A stretch of DNA of 64,000 nt from Atopsyche davidsoni (Eukaryota > Arthropoda > Insecta > Trichoptera > Hydrobiosidae). Position numbers and translations under genes: made by a program. The stretch lies in the NCBI GenBank assembly GCA_022113835.1, contig JAILWY010000023.1:4712001-4776000 (forward strand), given 5' to 3'. Below the pieces are notes generated by a model, which made no database searches, was not told where the DNA came from, and saw only the letters and a program-made list of their open reading frames with translations. Shown here in pieces: positions 10,331 to 21,500 of this stretch (position 1 is the stretch's first letter; each line of letters starts with the position of its first letter).

Positions 10331-11311
10331 TTAGATGCGCCAGTGCTCTCAACTTTAAAATTTAGTTTGTGTGTAAACTGGGGTGGCGTCGTATGGGTAT
10401 TAATAAGACCCGAGACATGTTAGATGTATGCGAATACTATGTGAGACCGAATATCTAATGCTCAAAGTATTACCACAGTATGTATTTTATTATATAAATA
10501 CTATCTTAAAATTCAGTGCATTTTTTATTTTAAAATTTCAGTATAATTTTTTTTTATTGCTGAATTTTTTTATTGCTCTATTTGGTAAACTTAATTATTC
10601 TGTACTTGCTCGATGTCTGTTGTTCAAAGCAGTTTATAATATTATATGAAAATATTAAAAAAAATTAAAACTAACATATACACCCTGGACGTTTATCAAA
10701 ATAACTGATATCGCAGTAATTTCCATGGTGTTTTATTACAATATAATTGATGTTATTTAATTAATCCTGTGTAATCACTTTTTTTCGTTCATATCATACA
10801 GCACTTGATTGGCTGATTTAAAAACAAATTACAAACATGTGGACATCATATATATAAACATGTTTACTTAAGAGCCGAAGAAAATCACGAATAAAGCATA
10901 TTTATTAAAAACAATCGTTTATATCTTCAACTCATTGCTCTTTATTTTTTTTTATGGGAAATGCACGCTTGTATTGTGAACGGGTAAATGTTCAATTCTA
11001 TTGGTATATATTTTAGAGATTCCCAGTTAAATATAAAAAAAAATCATGAAAAAAAATCTTTTTATAATAGATTGCGAGAGATTCCTCAGTCAATACATTA
11101 ACGAAAGCCAAAGAAAGTTTAATGGAAAATCTGGATTGGCCCGGGGGTGGCTGGGGTGAGTCGCGGGATGTGTAGGCACTCAAGAAATCCGCGAATTAAA
11201 TCCTCCCCTAACTTAATGCATTTTCCTCATGACTTAGTAATTTATCTTTTATCTCTTTTAATTAAATTAATATAATGAATTGTCAAGGAATTTATTTTAA
11301 TTATTATACAA
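10331..11311. other. AT-rich DNA with one GC-rich patch
   Basis: No gene is recognised. A GC-rich patch at about 11125-11215 (GGCCCGGGGGTGGCTGGGGT) stands out. The rest is AT-rich. Confidence 0.45.
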
Positions 11312-11742
11312 CTAGAAATGTAGCCCGTCACAGAATGACGTTTTCGGAGGCATTTTGAGTTATAAATGCTGTGATTAATAATTTCTAGCGCAATTTCGAT
11401 AAAAAAATAAAATTGGTACTTGTGTCAAGCTGACACAAACTGAAAATTTCTAAGAAGCATCAAAATTTGTTTTTTTGTAAAAGTTCTAAATTTGAAATTC
11501 TCGCGGTGAACAATAAAATCCTACAATTCGTACATATTGAAACTCGCTAAAGCATATTTTATAGTTTTATTCAATTAGTTTACGAATAAAAATATTACCC
11601 TATCGTCTTGAAATTCGGCACATAGCTGCGGAAAAATTTACTAAACTTACATGAAAAAAATCAGCGTTGTATCTTTTAAGATATTCTATAGAAAACCTAA
11701 AAATGAAACATACACATACACAATGGATATTGTTATAGTAGA
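11312..11742 (-). mobile_element. Short non-autonomous Helitron-like element
   Basis: Read on the minus strand, the element starts TCTACTATAACAATATCCAT after an A. It ends with a hairpin (CGTCA-TTCTG-TGACG), then GGCTACATTTCTAG and a T. TC start, 3-prime hairpin about 10 bases before CTAG, and insertion between A and T are Helitron hallmarks. There is no terminal inverted repeat and no target duplication. The 431-bp length leaves no room for a Rep/helicase protein, so it would be mobilised in trans. Its last 200 bp match 28846-29270 except for a block missing here. Confidence 0.7.
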
Positions 11743-13984
11743 TACGAATTGTGGGATCAAATGAATTTTTACGTTAATTACTCTTACTATTAAATCACTG
11801 CTGTATCAGTGAAATAATAAAAATATATTTTTTAAATTTTTACTTAGTAATGAAAATAACTTTAAGCTTTATGTCTCGCTAATAGACTAGTTTTAAACTG
11901 CCAAGTCATGTACTCTATATAATATGCATAATTATTACTTGCAGTTTTGTCATATTAAGGTTGCGCCCTATTTATACGACCTCAATGTATTCAAATTATT
12001 TTGACGGCACTGCAAAACTAATGAAATTATACCGATAACTCTAACGATGGAATATACAGCGCTAAGAAAATGCACAGCTAAACAAACAGTTAATTCATTT
12101 ACAAATTTTGCTGAGCACTTATTTCCTGATAAATTATTTATATATTTGCTCAACTCGCATAAGTTAACAGCGTATATGTTCACGAGGTATAACTTGATGG
12201 TTAATATTTTTGCGATCACTTTTCAGTGGATGGGTGTGAAGGCAGTGTTCTCCCAGCTGATCCGAGGCGTTCAAGAGTTCACGTGCAGATGATGCGACGG
12301 GTCGCATTTCTCGCAAGTCTTGTCGCAAAATATTGACTTTTCACTTCCCCGTCGCTCCGACGCTGCGTCCTGTTTGCATACCAATTCACTCCGAGGCGCT
12401 TTGCTGCGAGGCTCTCCTCGATGGATCCCCAAAAAGGAGGCTGTCCGAAGGAAGTACGGACTTTATTCGGGAGTGCGTCTTATGTTGATTTTACGCAAAA
12501 AAAGAGCACCTAAAAATTCTGTTTCCTGCTGCTTTTATAACTTTATCATTCTTAGAAATAATGAAATGTGAAAAAAAAAAAATCTCTGATTGAATTTAGA
12601 TTGAAAACACCACGAATTTTTTTTGTTGTTTTAACAACGGTTTTGGTCATGAATAAATAATTAATCTTTTAGTAGCAATTGACTTATTAATGATTACTGC
12701 AATTAAAAAATAATTTTATTAAAGTCAACATGCTTAAGCCACATTTAAAACAAATAAAATATATCTTCAATAATTTAAATGAAAAACTATATGTTTTACT
12801 CGTTCGATTACTTTAAAAGAAAATAATAGAAAAATAAACACTACGGAAAACATGCAAGACACAATTTAATGTGAATCTACATATAAATAGTCTAAGCATA
12901 AATAATTTGGTGAATTATTCTTCAGCAGTGTATATTTAAATGCCGCTATAAAATTTACAACTGCGGTGGCAATCTGTGGCAGTACGACAGTTTGGCTGGC
13001 GCCAGAAGCAGATGCGACTCATTGCATTTAAACAAGCATTCATTTTCGTGTATAGTCATTGAAATAAGTGAACTGAAATTCCCTTAAAATTCATTAAAAA
13101 AAAATCACTCGATACGATTTTACTGGAACAATTGACGAGTATCAAAAGTGTCGAGAGAAAAACGCGTAATTATTGGTGTTGCTTACTATTTGCATTATCA
13201 TGCACCTGGCCTGTTAGCAACCTGAGCGTCATGTTTGGGAAAAAATGTATTCGTTATGAATATTTTTTAGAAAAGTTTAAACAAAATACTATTTTGAATA
13301 CTTAAATACCTCGCTGGGTGTTGTGTACAGCTTAGTGCATACGTTTATACTTAAGATGCTCTTCTTGGAAGCTGCAGTAATATGATGCACCGTGTTGATA
13401 GCTAATGCTGTCACAGGCGGAGGACGTCATCCATCACAATCCCTTGGGCTGCAAGTGCATTGGACGTGCAAGGAAATTAATGAATAGATTAAAAAAAAAT
13501 TATCGCAGAATGTCGTCACTCACATAAACAGCTGGAACATCTTGAAATGAAGTTATATTTACAAAGTACAAAAAAATTATAAATTTAATTTGACATAATT
13601 TTTTTTTTCAAAGACACATGATTGAATTTATTATAAATTTAAAAAACTTAACAAAATGTAAGAAACATCACGTGTATTTTAAAATATGATCGAATATATT
13701 AAAATCAAAGGATAAGGAAATTCCCGAATATTTTTGCTACGAGTAAGCTTTCACATTTCAAGGCAAAAACTTTTACTCCATAATTTTATTATTATTTTTA
13801 ATATTGAGTATTTAAATGAACTTTTCTTTTGTGGTTAATAGTGTGTAGAATATATTTTTTACAAATGAAAGCTTTTGTAAGTATATATTGAAAAAATAAA
13901 AATATTTTGAATGTTCAACCATAAACCGCGAATATTTAAACAATTTTTTATTTTTAAACAACATGCTAAGATACGATCTTTCTT
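11743..13984. other. AT-rich DNA with GC-richer islands
   Basis: No gene is recognised. Islands of higher GC lie at 12225-12490 (containing the palindrome ATGCGAC-GG-GTCGCAT at about 12293) and 12960-13030, with a weaker one at 13310-13470. The 12225-12490 block follows a pyrimidine run ending in CAG and could be an old exon or a regulatory element; its frames show no known motif. Confidence 0.4.
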
Positions 13985-14304
13985 CGCGTTTTTTGGGTGC
14001 TTGTTTCATGTTGTTCTGAGTCAGGCTTGCAACCAAGAAGTGGTCGACCTCGGTACGTCCAGTGGCAGAGTGGGTGGTGGTGAAACAGGATCGCATGGCT
14101 TAAGTGAGCCTTATATCGTAAGGCTTGTCCCATTTAACTTTGGAGCAGTCATGTCAAAGATACGGCCCGCGATCGCAATGTGTCACAGAAAGAAGAATCA
14201 TGTTTTTTAGAGCTTTTAGACTACACTCGATTCCTCTACGGAAGTTCTAAAATGCGCACACATTTATAAGTAATTTCAAGGGCAGCGCGTGCCTAGACAG
14301 TATT

Positions 14305-14607
14305 TTGAAAAAAAAATTTAAAGAGGTTAACGCTCTTACATTTTATACACAATATTTCAAGAGTTTGGATAACTACCCGGAATTAAAAAAGCATGCAGCA
14401 CGCATTCTGTGCATGTTTGGTAGTACCTTTTTATGTGAGCAGATGTTTTCCGTCATGAAAATAAATAAGAACAAACATCGCACAAGACTTACGAATGAAC
14501 ATCTCCAATCAATTCTTAAAATAATTACAACGAATACGATACCTGACATCAATGGGCTTGTCAAAAACAAGAGAAGTCAGGTATTTGGATCCTCAAACTC
14601 AAAATAA
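14305..14607 (+). pseudogene. hAT transposase C-terminal fragment
   Basis: About 100 codons contain SLDNYPELKKHAARIL, FGSTFLCEQMFSVMK, HRTRLTNEHLQSILKI and a terminal INGLVKNKRSQV. This is the dimerisation region at the C-terminus of hAT transposases of the ZBED/SPIN/GTF2IRD2-like group. The family protein is usually about 600 residues; the N-terminal zinc finger and catalytic D/D positions are absent. The fragment lies about 160 bp from the left terminus, so most of the gene was lost by internal deletion. Confidence 0.85.
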
Positions 14608-14737
14608 TTACCCTCTTTTATAACTTTGATATGATTTTTAACAACCCTATATTATATATATACGATGTGTGCATTCATTATTTCGGATTTTCTAAGAGAT
14701 GGCGTTACTACTATTGAACCGCATCAGGCTATACTTT

Positions 14738-14960
14738 AACACGGTGGTCCCAAACCCTGAGTCCGCGAGTGTCATGGCGCCCGCCGACCATTTTCCTGTC
14801 CGACCACAATAAAAAATTATTTAAGAAAAAAAAAAATTTTTTTTTACTAATTAAAATGAGAAATGTAAACGAAAATAAGTTAATCGATATAATTTTCAAA
14901 ATAATAATTCTTTCCAGAAAATCATAAAAAAGTCTGTTGAAATAGTATCTTATGGTGGCT
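14738..14960 (+). repeat. Dispersed hAT-type repeat, copy a (nested in the hAT element)
   Basis: It starts GGTGGTCCCAAACCCTGAGT, a hAT-like terminus, and continues CCGCGAGTGTCATGGCGCCC-GCCGACC-TTTTCCTGTCC. The segment aligns base for base, with many substitutions, to the minus strand of 46046-45640. In that copy a Penelope-derived foldback sits inside; here the corresponding site (AATCATAAAAAAGTCTGTTG, about 14920-14939) is empty. The far end is not identified. Confidence 0.75.
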
Positions 14961-15584
14961 GATCCCTTTGATGGATCAATTTTTGAGTTTTTTGATAAAT
15001 TTTTGCGAAAACTTTACTGCATCAATAGAAAAAATTTTAATGTTAAAAGTTAGATACGTTCCTTATTCTAAAGACTAGCTAAAAAATTAGCTAAAAAATT
15101 ATAACAATTTTTTTTTAACAAAGTTTGGCTTTGAAACGTCGTAATTTTATTTAATTTATCAACATTTTTAAGAATTTATTTTACCTTAAAAAAGATCGGT
15201 AATTTAATAATAAAAAATATGTAAACATAATTTGAAGCTTTTTTAATATTCTATAAAAAAAAACAACTTTCAACAAAGAAAAATAAATCGATAGTTAAAA
15301 AAATATGATGAAACGTTTCGCAAAAAAGTAACAAAATCTTTCAGGGAAAGAAAATACACCCATTTCAGCCCCAGTCAGTACAGATCTCGCCCGGAAATCG
15401 AAATTGTTTCATTATTTCATTTATTTAATTATCAATTTACTGGGCTGAAAGCTGGTTGATTTACAGAATATTATAAAAATTAGAATTTATATTTACCTAT
15501 TTTTTTATTATTTAATTTCCGTCCTTTCCTTTCCGTCTTGAAGATGATTTGATAAAATTATGATTTTCAAAACCAAAGTTTGTT

Positions 15585-16510
15585 TAAAAAATTAATCTGT
15601 TTCAATTGGAAGAAATAACCAGCTGAAAGTCACCGATTGCTGTGTGAAGTTTATGGTGAACATGATCCATCGCAAAAAACGTCTGAGAACTGGTTTCGAC
15701 GCTTTAACAACGGTGATTTCGATGTGGATGACAAAGAACGTCCAGGCCAACCAAAAAAATTCGAAGATGAAGAATTAGAGGCATTGCTCGATAAAGACTC
15801 GTGTCAAACGCAAGCAAAACTCGCAGAATCATTGGGAATTGATTGAGCAACAATTTCAAGACACTTAAAGCATTGGGAATGATTCAAAAGCAAGGAAATT
15901 GGATGCCACATGAATTGAAGCTGAGAGACGTCGAAAGGCGATTTTGCATTTCGGAAATGCTGCTTGAACGCCACAAAAAGAAATCATTTTTGCGTATCAT
16001 CACTGGTGATGAAAAATGGATTCGCTATATATCCTGATAAGCTAAGCGTAAAAAATTATGGGGTAAGCCCGGACATGCAACAACATCGACGGCCAGGCCA
16101 AATAAAAAGGTGTCTTCCACTATGATCTGCTGAAATCAGGCCAAACTATCACGGGCGAGTTCTACAGACACAATTGATGCGTTTGAAGCTAGCATTGGCA
16201 GAAAAACGGCCAGAATATGCGACCAGGCACGAGTCTGTAATTTTCCATCACGACAATGCTCGGACACATGTTGATCGGTTAAAACCTATTTGGAAAACAG
16301 TGAATGGGAATTTCTGCTTCACCCGTCTTATAGCCCAGACCTTGCCCCTTCCGACTACCACTTGTTACAATCGATGCAGAATGCCCTTTCTGGAATACGC
16401 TTGGAATACGATGGACAATACTTTGAATAGAATATATTGTATCAATTTTTTATAATAAAGCTCCAATTTCACGAAAAAATCCGAAAAATTTATGCACACA
16501 CCGTATATTA
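15585..16510 (+). pseudogene. mariner transposase pseudogene
   Basis: Frames read in succession give HRLLCEVYGEHDPS, NWFRRFNNGDFDVDD, ERPGQPKKFEDEELEALL, MIQKQGNWMPHELK, RDVERRF, ITGDEKWIRY, WGKPGHATTST, TGEFYRTQ-like text, FHHDNART, and (shifted) YSPDLAPSDYHLLQS. The catalytic DD34D acids can be placed in TGDEKW, HHDNAR and APSDY. It is dead: there is a stop at 15844-15846, several frameshifts, and loss of roughly 90 residues between the APSDY region and the final DGQYFE. The 3-prime end ATTTATGCACACACC at about 16490-16505 looks like the mariner terminus. It sits inside the hAT element and is therefore younger than it. Confidence 0.9.
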
Positions 16511-16950
16511 TTATAAAAATGCAATATTATTATAACTAAATAAATAAAATGTTATAATAATTCAGTACATTTTTTTTATTTGAATCCGGCCCGCCTACAC
16601 ATTCTAAATTTAATATATGGCCCTCTGCAAAATTGAGTTTGACCCCCCTGCTTTGGAGGTTCTGGCCTGATTCGGCGCTCAATCGAAGACTTGCTTATGG
16701 GGTCTAGCGTTATCTACATCGACGAAATCGATAAAGACCATGGGTTTTTTGGAAATCGTGAAAAACATAAAAAATTTCATGAAATATTTTATTATACTTT
16801 TAAGATTTTTATATATTTTTTTGATTAGTGTTAGAAACAGTTATGTGATTAAAAATAATAATAATTCTTCCTACTATGTGTTTTACAAATTAAAACATTT
16901 ATTTTACTTCTATGCATTAGCCACTAAGAAAAGTAATATTTGATGCGTTA

Positions 16951-18524
16951 AGTGGCAAAATTTAACAATCTTAAAACTTATATTTTTATTACAATGATTT
17001 TAAAATAAACTTAAAATTTTTATTATTACATTATGCGTTTAATGTGGACGTTTTGTGACTATAATCGATGAGACCAAATGTATTATATGTTCATTTTAGA
17101 ATTTAGAGAGACTTCATACTATAAAGTGATATTTTTGTTCTATTCAAAAATATTAAAGGAGACATCAAACAAAATTGAAAATAGAAATTATACATACAAT
17201 AATGTTTAGTTGAGCTAGTACAGCCATGTTCTAAAATAGCATTCGGCATCACGAAACACGGACATTGTCTCTGCCAAGTCACACGTGGCGGTACAAGCGC
17301 TCACAGATCTGGGCTGCTAATCGAATTAGCAGTGCAGTTATTGCAAGAACCTAACCTAACCTTGCAGCTGGAGACAATCGCCGAGTATAGATAGCTGCGA
17401 TGCTCATAAGACAAGATCTTCAAAATTACCAATATACTACAAGTATACGTATTTCGGAACAACCTTTTTCTTTATTTAATGTTTATTGTGATAATATTTT
17501 TTTTATATGTTTTATATTTAAATCTTTTATAATTAAACTCAAACAATATTTTAAGGATATTTTGCCACCGTAGTAAAAAAAAAATCACTCAGTTTAAGGT
17601 TATTTTAACTTGTCGCAAGTAGTATTTAAATTTATACAATCCTGTCGTGTATTTTAACCATTGTATTCAATTTTAATTAATGATCATGCATGAAACTGAT
17701 TTCACAAATATATTTGATATAATGTACTGCCAAAAACTTCTGAAAATTTTTTGTTATGCTTCTATAAATAGGAGTACAAGAAATAATATAAAAATGATTT
17801 TAGAAAGAGGTTTTTGATATATTTTGATGCTATTATTATATAAGTTTATTTAACAAGAATATATTGTATATATATGTGCATACATATTTTACTTTACGTA
17901 ATCAAAAAAATAAAAAACCAAGATATTTAAAAGCAATGGTATATTTATTTTTGAGTGGTTTTTAATAATATAACTCTAATATTAATTTATGGCATGTTTC
18001 TTGAGTATTTTGGGCAAGTTGTACTGTAGTCGCCTGAAAAGACAGCCGTCTGTCACTAATACCGTCAAAAGCACATAAGTCTCCTGAGTAGGAAGGTAAT
18101 CGACCATACACCCCAGAGAAAAGTAAATATAGAGGCAGACTTGATTGATAATCGAATAAGATTGATTATATTGCCAGCGCGTCAAGGATGTTTGTATTTA
18201 TTGCTAAAGTATCAACTCACTGAAGACTCTAAAGAAATTCAACACAATCACTGTGAACAAACATTTTATTATGAAAAGTTTTGTGTAGTTATGTTTCGAG
18301 CAACTATAAATCAAAATATGTATGAGAAAAAATAGATGTATGGATCTATTTTATAAATTTGTACGCCAGTGAATTTTTAAACATACAAAAACTTTAAGTG
18401 GAATGTGAGAGTGCGTTCAAGTATTTGTTTTTCATTCTGTTTCATCTTTAATGAAGAAGAACAATATAAATATATCTGGAAAAAGAATAATGTATTAACA
18501 GGGACTTGCCATAGGATCTATAGG
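16951..18524 (+). repeat. Duplicated segment B, copy 1
   Basis: Homologous to 25037-26648, with substitutions and small indels. Homology starts at GGCAAAATTTAACAATC and ends after GATCTATA at 18524, where array 2 begins. It includes a conserved GC-richer patch (17215-17410) with a perfect 8-bp-arm hairpin CTGCTAAT-CGA-ATTAGCAG at 17314-17332 and the run CCTAACCTAACC. No coding sequence is recognised. The B1/array 2 boundary is the inferred junction of the tandem duplication. Confidence 0.9.
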
Positions 18525-21500
18525 GCAGGCGGCCTGAAGTTGAGACGTCAGGTGGCAGCAAGGGCAGGCGTCCTGGAGTTAAGACGATAGGTGGCAGCAA
18601 GGGCAGGCGTCCTGGAGTAGGGAGGCTGGAAGCGGCAATTGCAGGCAACCGTAAAGATGCGATGTTGGATGGCGGCATGGTCAGGCATCCTGGAGTTGAG
18701 ACGTCAGGTGGCAGCGAGGGCAGGCGTCCTGGAGTTAAGACGATAGGTGGCAGCAAGGGCAGGCGTCCTGGAGTAGGGAGGCTGGAAGCGGCAATTGCAG
18801 GCAACCGTAAAGATGCGATAATGGATGGCGGCATGGTCAGGCATCCTGGAGTTGAGACGTCAGGTGGCAGCGAGGGCAGGCGTCCTGGAGTTAAGACGAT
18901 AGGTGGCAGCAAGGGCAGGCGTCCTGGAGTAGGGAGGCTGGAAGCGGCAATTGCAGGCAACCGTAAAGATGCGATGTTGGATGGCGGCATGGTCAGGCAT
19001 CCTGGAGTTGAGACGTCAGGTGGCAGCGAGGGCAGGCGTCCTGGAGTTAAGACGATAGGTGGCAGCAAGGGCAGGCGTCCTGGAGTAGGGAGGCTGGAAG
19101 CGGCAATTGCAGGCAACCGTAAAGATGCGATAATGGATGGCGGCATGGTCAGGCATCCTGGAATTGAGACGTCAGGTGGCAGCAAGGGCAGGCGTCCTGG
19201 AGTTGGATGGGCTGGAAGCGGCAATTGCAGGTAACCGTTAAGATGCGAATTGGGATGGTTAGACCTCAGGTGGCAGCACGGACAGGCGACCTGGAATAGG
19301 ATGGTCTGGAAAAAGAAATGCCAGTTAAAACGCGACGCAACTAATGAACAAATAACAGAACAGAAAAATATAAAATAGGATAAAAAAGAAAAAAATATAT
19401 ATATATAATAAAAGAAAATATGAAAAAACCTGAAATAGAGACGTCAGGTGGCAGCTAATGCAGGTATCTTGCAGTAATGAGTTTTACGGGCAGCAAAGAC
19501 AGGCAACCGTGAAGATGTGATGGAGGATGGCGGCATGGTCAGGCATCCTGGAGTTGAGAAGTCAGGGGGCAGCAAAAGCAGGCATCTTGCAGCGATGGGT
19601 TTTATGAGCAGCAAGGGCAGGCAACCGTAAAGATGTGATGGAGGATGTCGGCATAGTCAGGCAACGTGAAGTTGAGGCGTCAGGTGGCAGCAAAGGCAGG
19701 CGTCCTGGAGTAGGGAGGCTGGAAGCGGCAATTGCAGGCAACCGTAAAGATGCGATAATGGATGGCGGCATGGTCAGGCATCCTGGAGTTGAGACGTCAG
19801 GTGGCAGCAAGGGCAGGCGTCCTGGAGTTGGATGGGCTGGAAGCGGCAATTGCAGGTAACCGTTAAGATGCGAATTGGGATGGTTAGACCTCAGGTGGCA
19901 GCACGGACAGGCGACCTGGAATAGGATGGTCTGGAAAAAGAAATGCCAGTTAAAACGCGACGCAACTAATGAACAAATAACAGAACAGAAAAATATAAAA
20001 TAGGATAAAAAAGAAAAAAATATATATATATAATAAAAGAAAATATGAAAAAACCTGAAATAGAGACGTCAGGTGGCAGCTAATGCAGGTATCTTGCAGT
20101 AATGAGTTTTACGGGCAGCAAAGACAGGCAACCGTGAAGATGTGATGGAGGATGGCGGCATGGTCAGGCATCCTGGAGTTGAGAAGTCAGGGGGCAGCAA
20201 AAGCAGGCATCTTGCAGCGATGGGTTTTATGAGCAGCAAGGGCAGGCAACCGTAAAGATGTGATGGAGGATGTCGGCATAGTCAGGCAACGTGAAGTTGA
20301 GGCGTCAGGTGGCAGCAAAGGCAGGCGTCCTGGAGTAGGGAGGCTGGAAGCGGCAATTGCAGGCAACCGTAAAGATGCGATAATGGATGGCGGCATGGTC
20401 AGGCATCCTGGAGTTGAGACGTCAGGTGGCAGCAAGGGCAGGCGTCCTGGAGTTGGATGGGCTGGAAGCGGCAATTGCAGGTAACCGTTAAGATGCGAAT
20501 TGGGATGGTTAGACCTCAGGTGGCAGCACGGACAGGCGACCTGGAATAGGATGGTCTGGAAAAAGAAATGCCAGTTAAAACGCGACGCAACTAATGAACA
20601 AATAACAGAACAGAAAAATATAAAATAGGATAAAAAAGAAAAAAATATATATATATAATAAAAGAAAATATGAAAAAACCTGAAATAGAGACGTCAGGTG
20701 GCAGCTAATGCAGGTATCTTGCAGTAATGAGTTTTACGGGCAGCAAAGACAGGCAACCGTGAAGATGTGATGGAGGATGGCGGCATGGTCAGGCATCCTG
20801 GAGTTGAGAAGTCAGGGGGCAGCAAAAGCAGGCATCTTGCAGCGATGGGTTTTATGAGCAGCAAGGGCAGGCAACCGTAAAGATGTGATGGAGGATGTCG
20901 GCATAGTCAGGCAACGTGAAGTTGAGGCGTCAGGTGGCAGCACGGGCAGGCGTCCTGGAGTAGGATGGGCTAGAAGCAACAAAAACAAGAATTAGAAAAT
21001 AAACGAAGCCATAAATACTTCAAAAAATAACGGAACGATACTGAACGGATAGATGAGAAGCGGAATGGCGGCATGGTCAGGCAACCTGAAGTTGAGACGT
21101 CAGGTGGCAGCAAGGGCAGGCGTCCTGGAGTAGGGAGGCTGGAAGCGGCAATTGCAGGCAACCATAAAGAGATGACGTGGGATGGCGGCATGGCCAGGCA
21201 ACCTGAAGTTGAGACGTCAGGTGGCAGCAAGGGCAGGCGTCCTGGAGTAGGGAGGCTGGAAGCGGCAATTGCAGGCAACCATAAAGATGTGACGTGGGAT
21301 GGCGGCATGGCCAGGCAACCTGAAGTTGAGACGTCAGGTGGCAGCAAGGGCAGGCGTCCTGGAGTAGGGAGGCTGGAAGCGGCAATTGCAGGCAACCGTA
21401 AAGATGTGACGTGGGATGGCGGCATGGCCAGGCAACCTGAAGTTGAGACGTCAGGTGGCAGCAAGGGCAGGCGTCCTGGAGTAGGGAGGCTGGAAGCGGC

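Larger units (their letters stand above)
14146..16650 (+). mobile_element. hAT transposon (Buster/SPIN-like) with 8-bp target duplication
   Basis: The left end CAGTCATGTCAAAGATACGG and the complement of the right end (CAGGGGGGTCAAACTCAATT) share the hAT-type pattern CAG...GTCAAA, followed further in by GGCCCGC on both sides. Perfect 8-bp direct repeats CTTTGGAG at 14138-14145 and 16651-16658 are the expected target duplication. The element is internally deleted, keeping only the C-terminal transposase part, and has received a second repeat (14738) and a mariner (about 15585). Confidence 0.85.
13985..16745 (+). other. Candidate exon or conserved block split by a hAT insertion
   Basis: The GC-richer blocks 13985-14145 and 16659-16745 flank the hAT element. 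Removing the element and one copy of its 8-bp target duplication leaves one continuous plus-strand frame across the junction, with no stop for some 65 codons from about 14020. The right part reads VIYIDEIDK, reminiscent of a Walker B motif of AAA+ ATPases. I see no Walker A and recognise no family in the left part, so the resemblance may be chance. A possible splice acceptor (CTGAGTCAG) lies at about 14023. If it was an exon, the hAT insertion has destroyed it. Confidence 0.3.

Noticed and set aside
10428..10649. Small AT-rich open frames across the window (for example here, 43335-43556, 47766-47987 and 58091-58494)
   Set aside because: The residue composition is that of random AT-rich translation (F, I, K, N, Y) with no recognisable motif, so they are not annotated.
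12293..12308. Short perfect palindrome ATGCGAC-GG-GTCGCAT as an operator-like site
   Set aside because: A 7-bp arm is expected by chance several times in 64 kb, and there is no gene context.
17340..17365. CCTAACCTAACC, the insect telomere motif, in segments B1 and B2
   Set aside because: Only about two and a half units are present, within otherwise unique sequence duplicated as part of B. This is too short to call an interstitial telomere.
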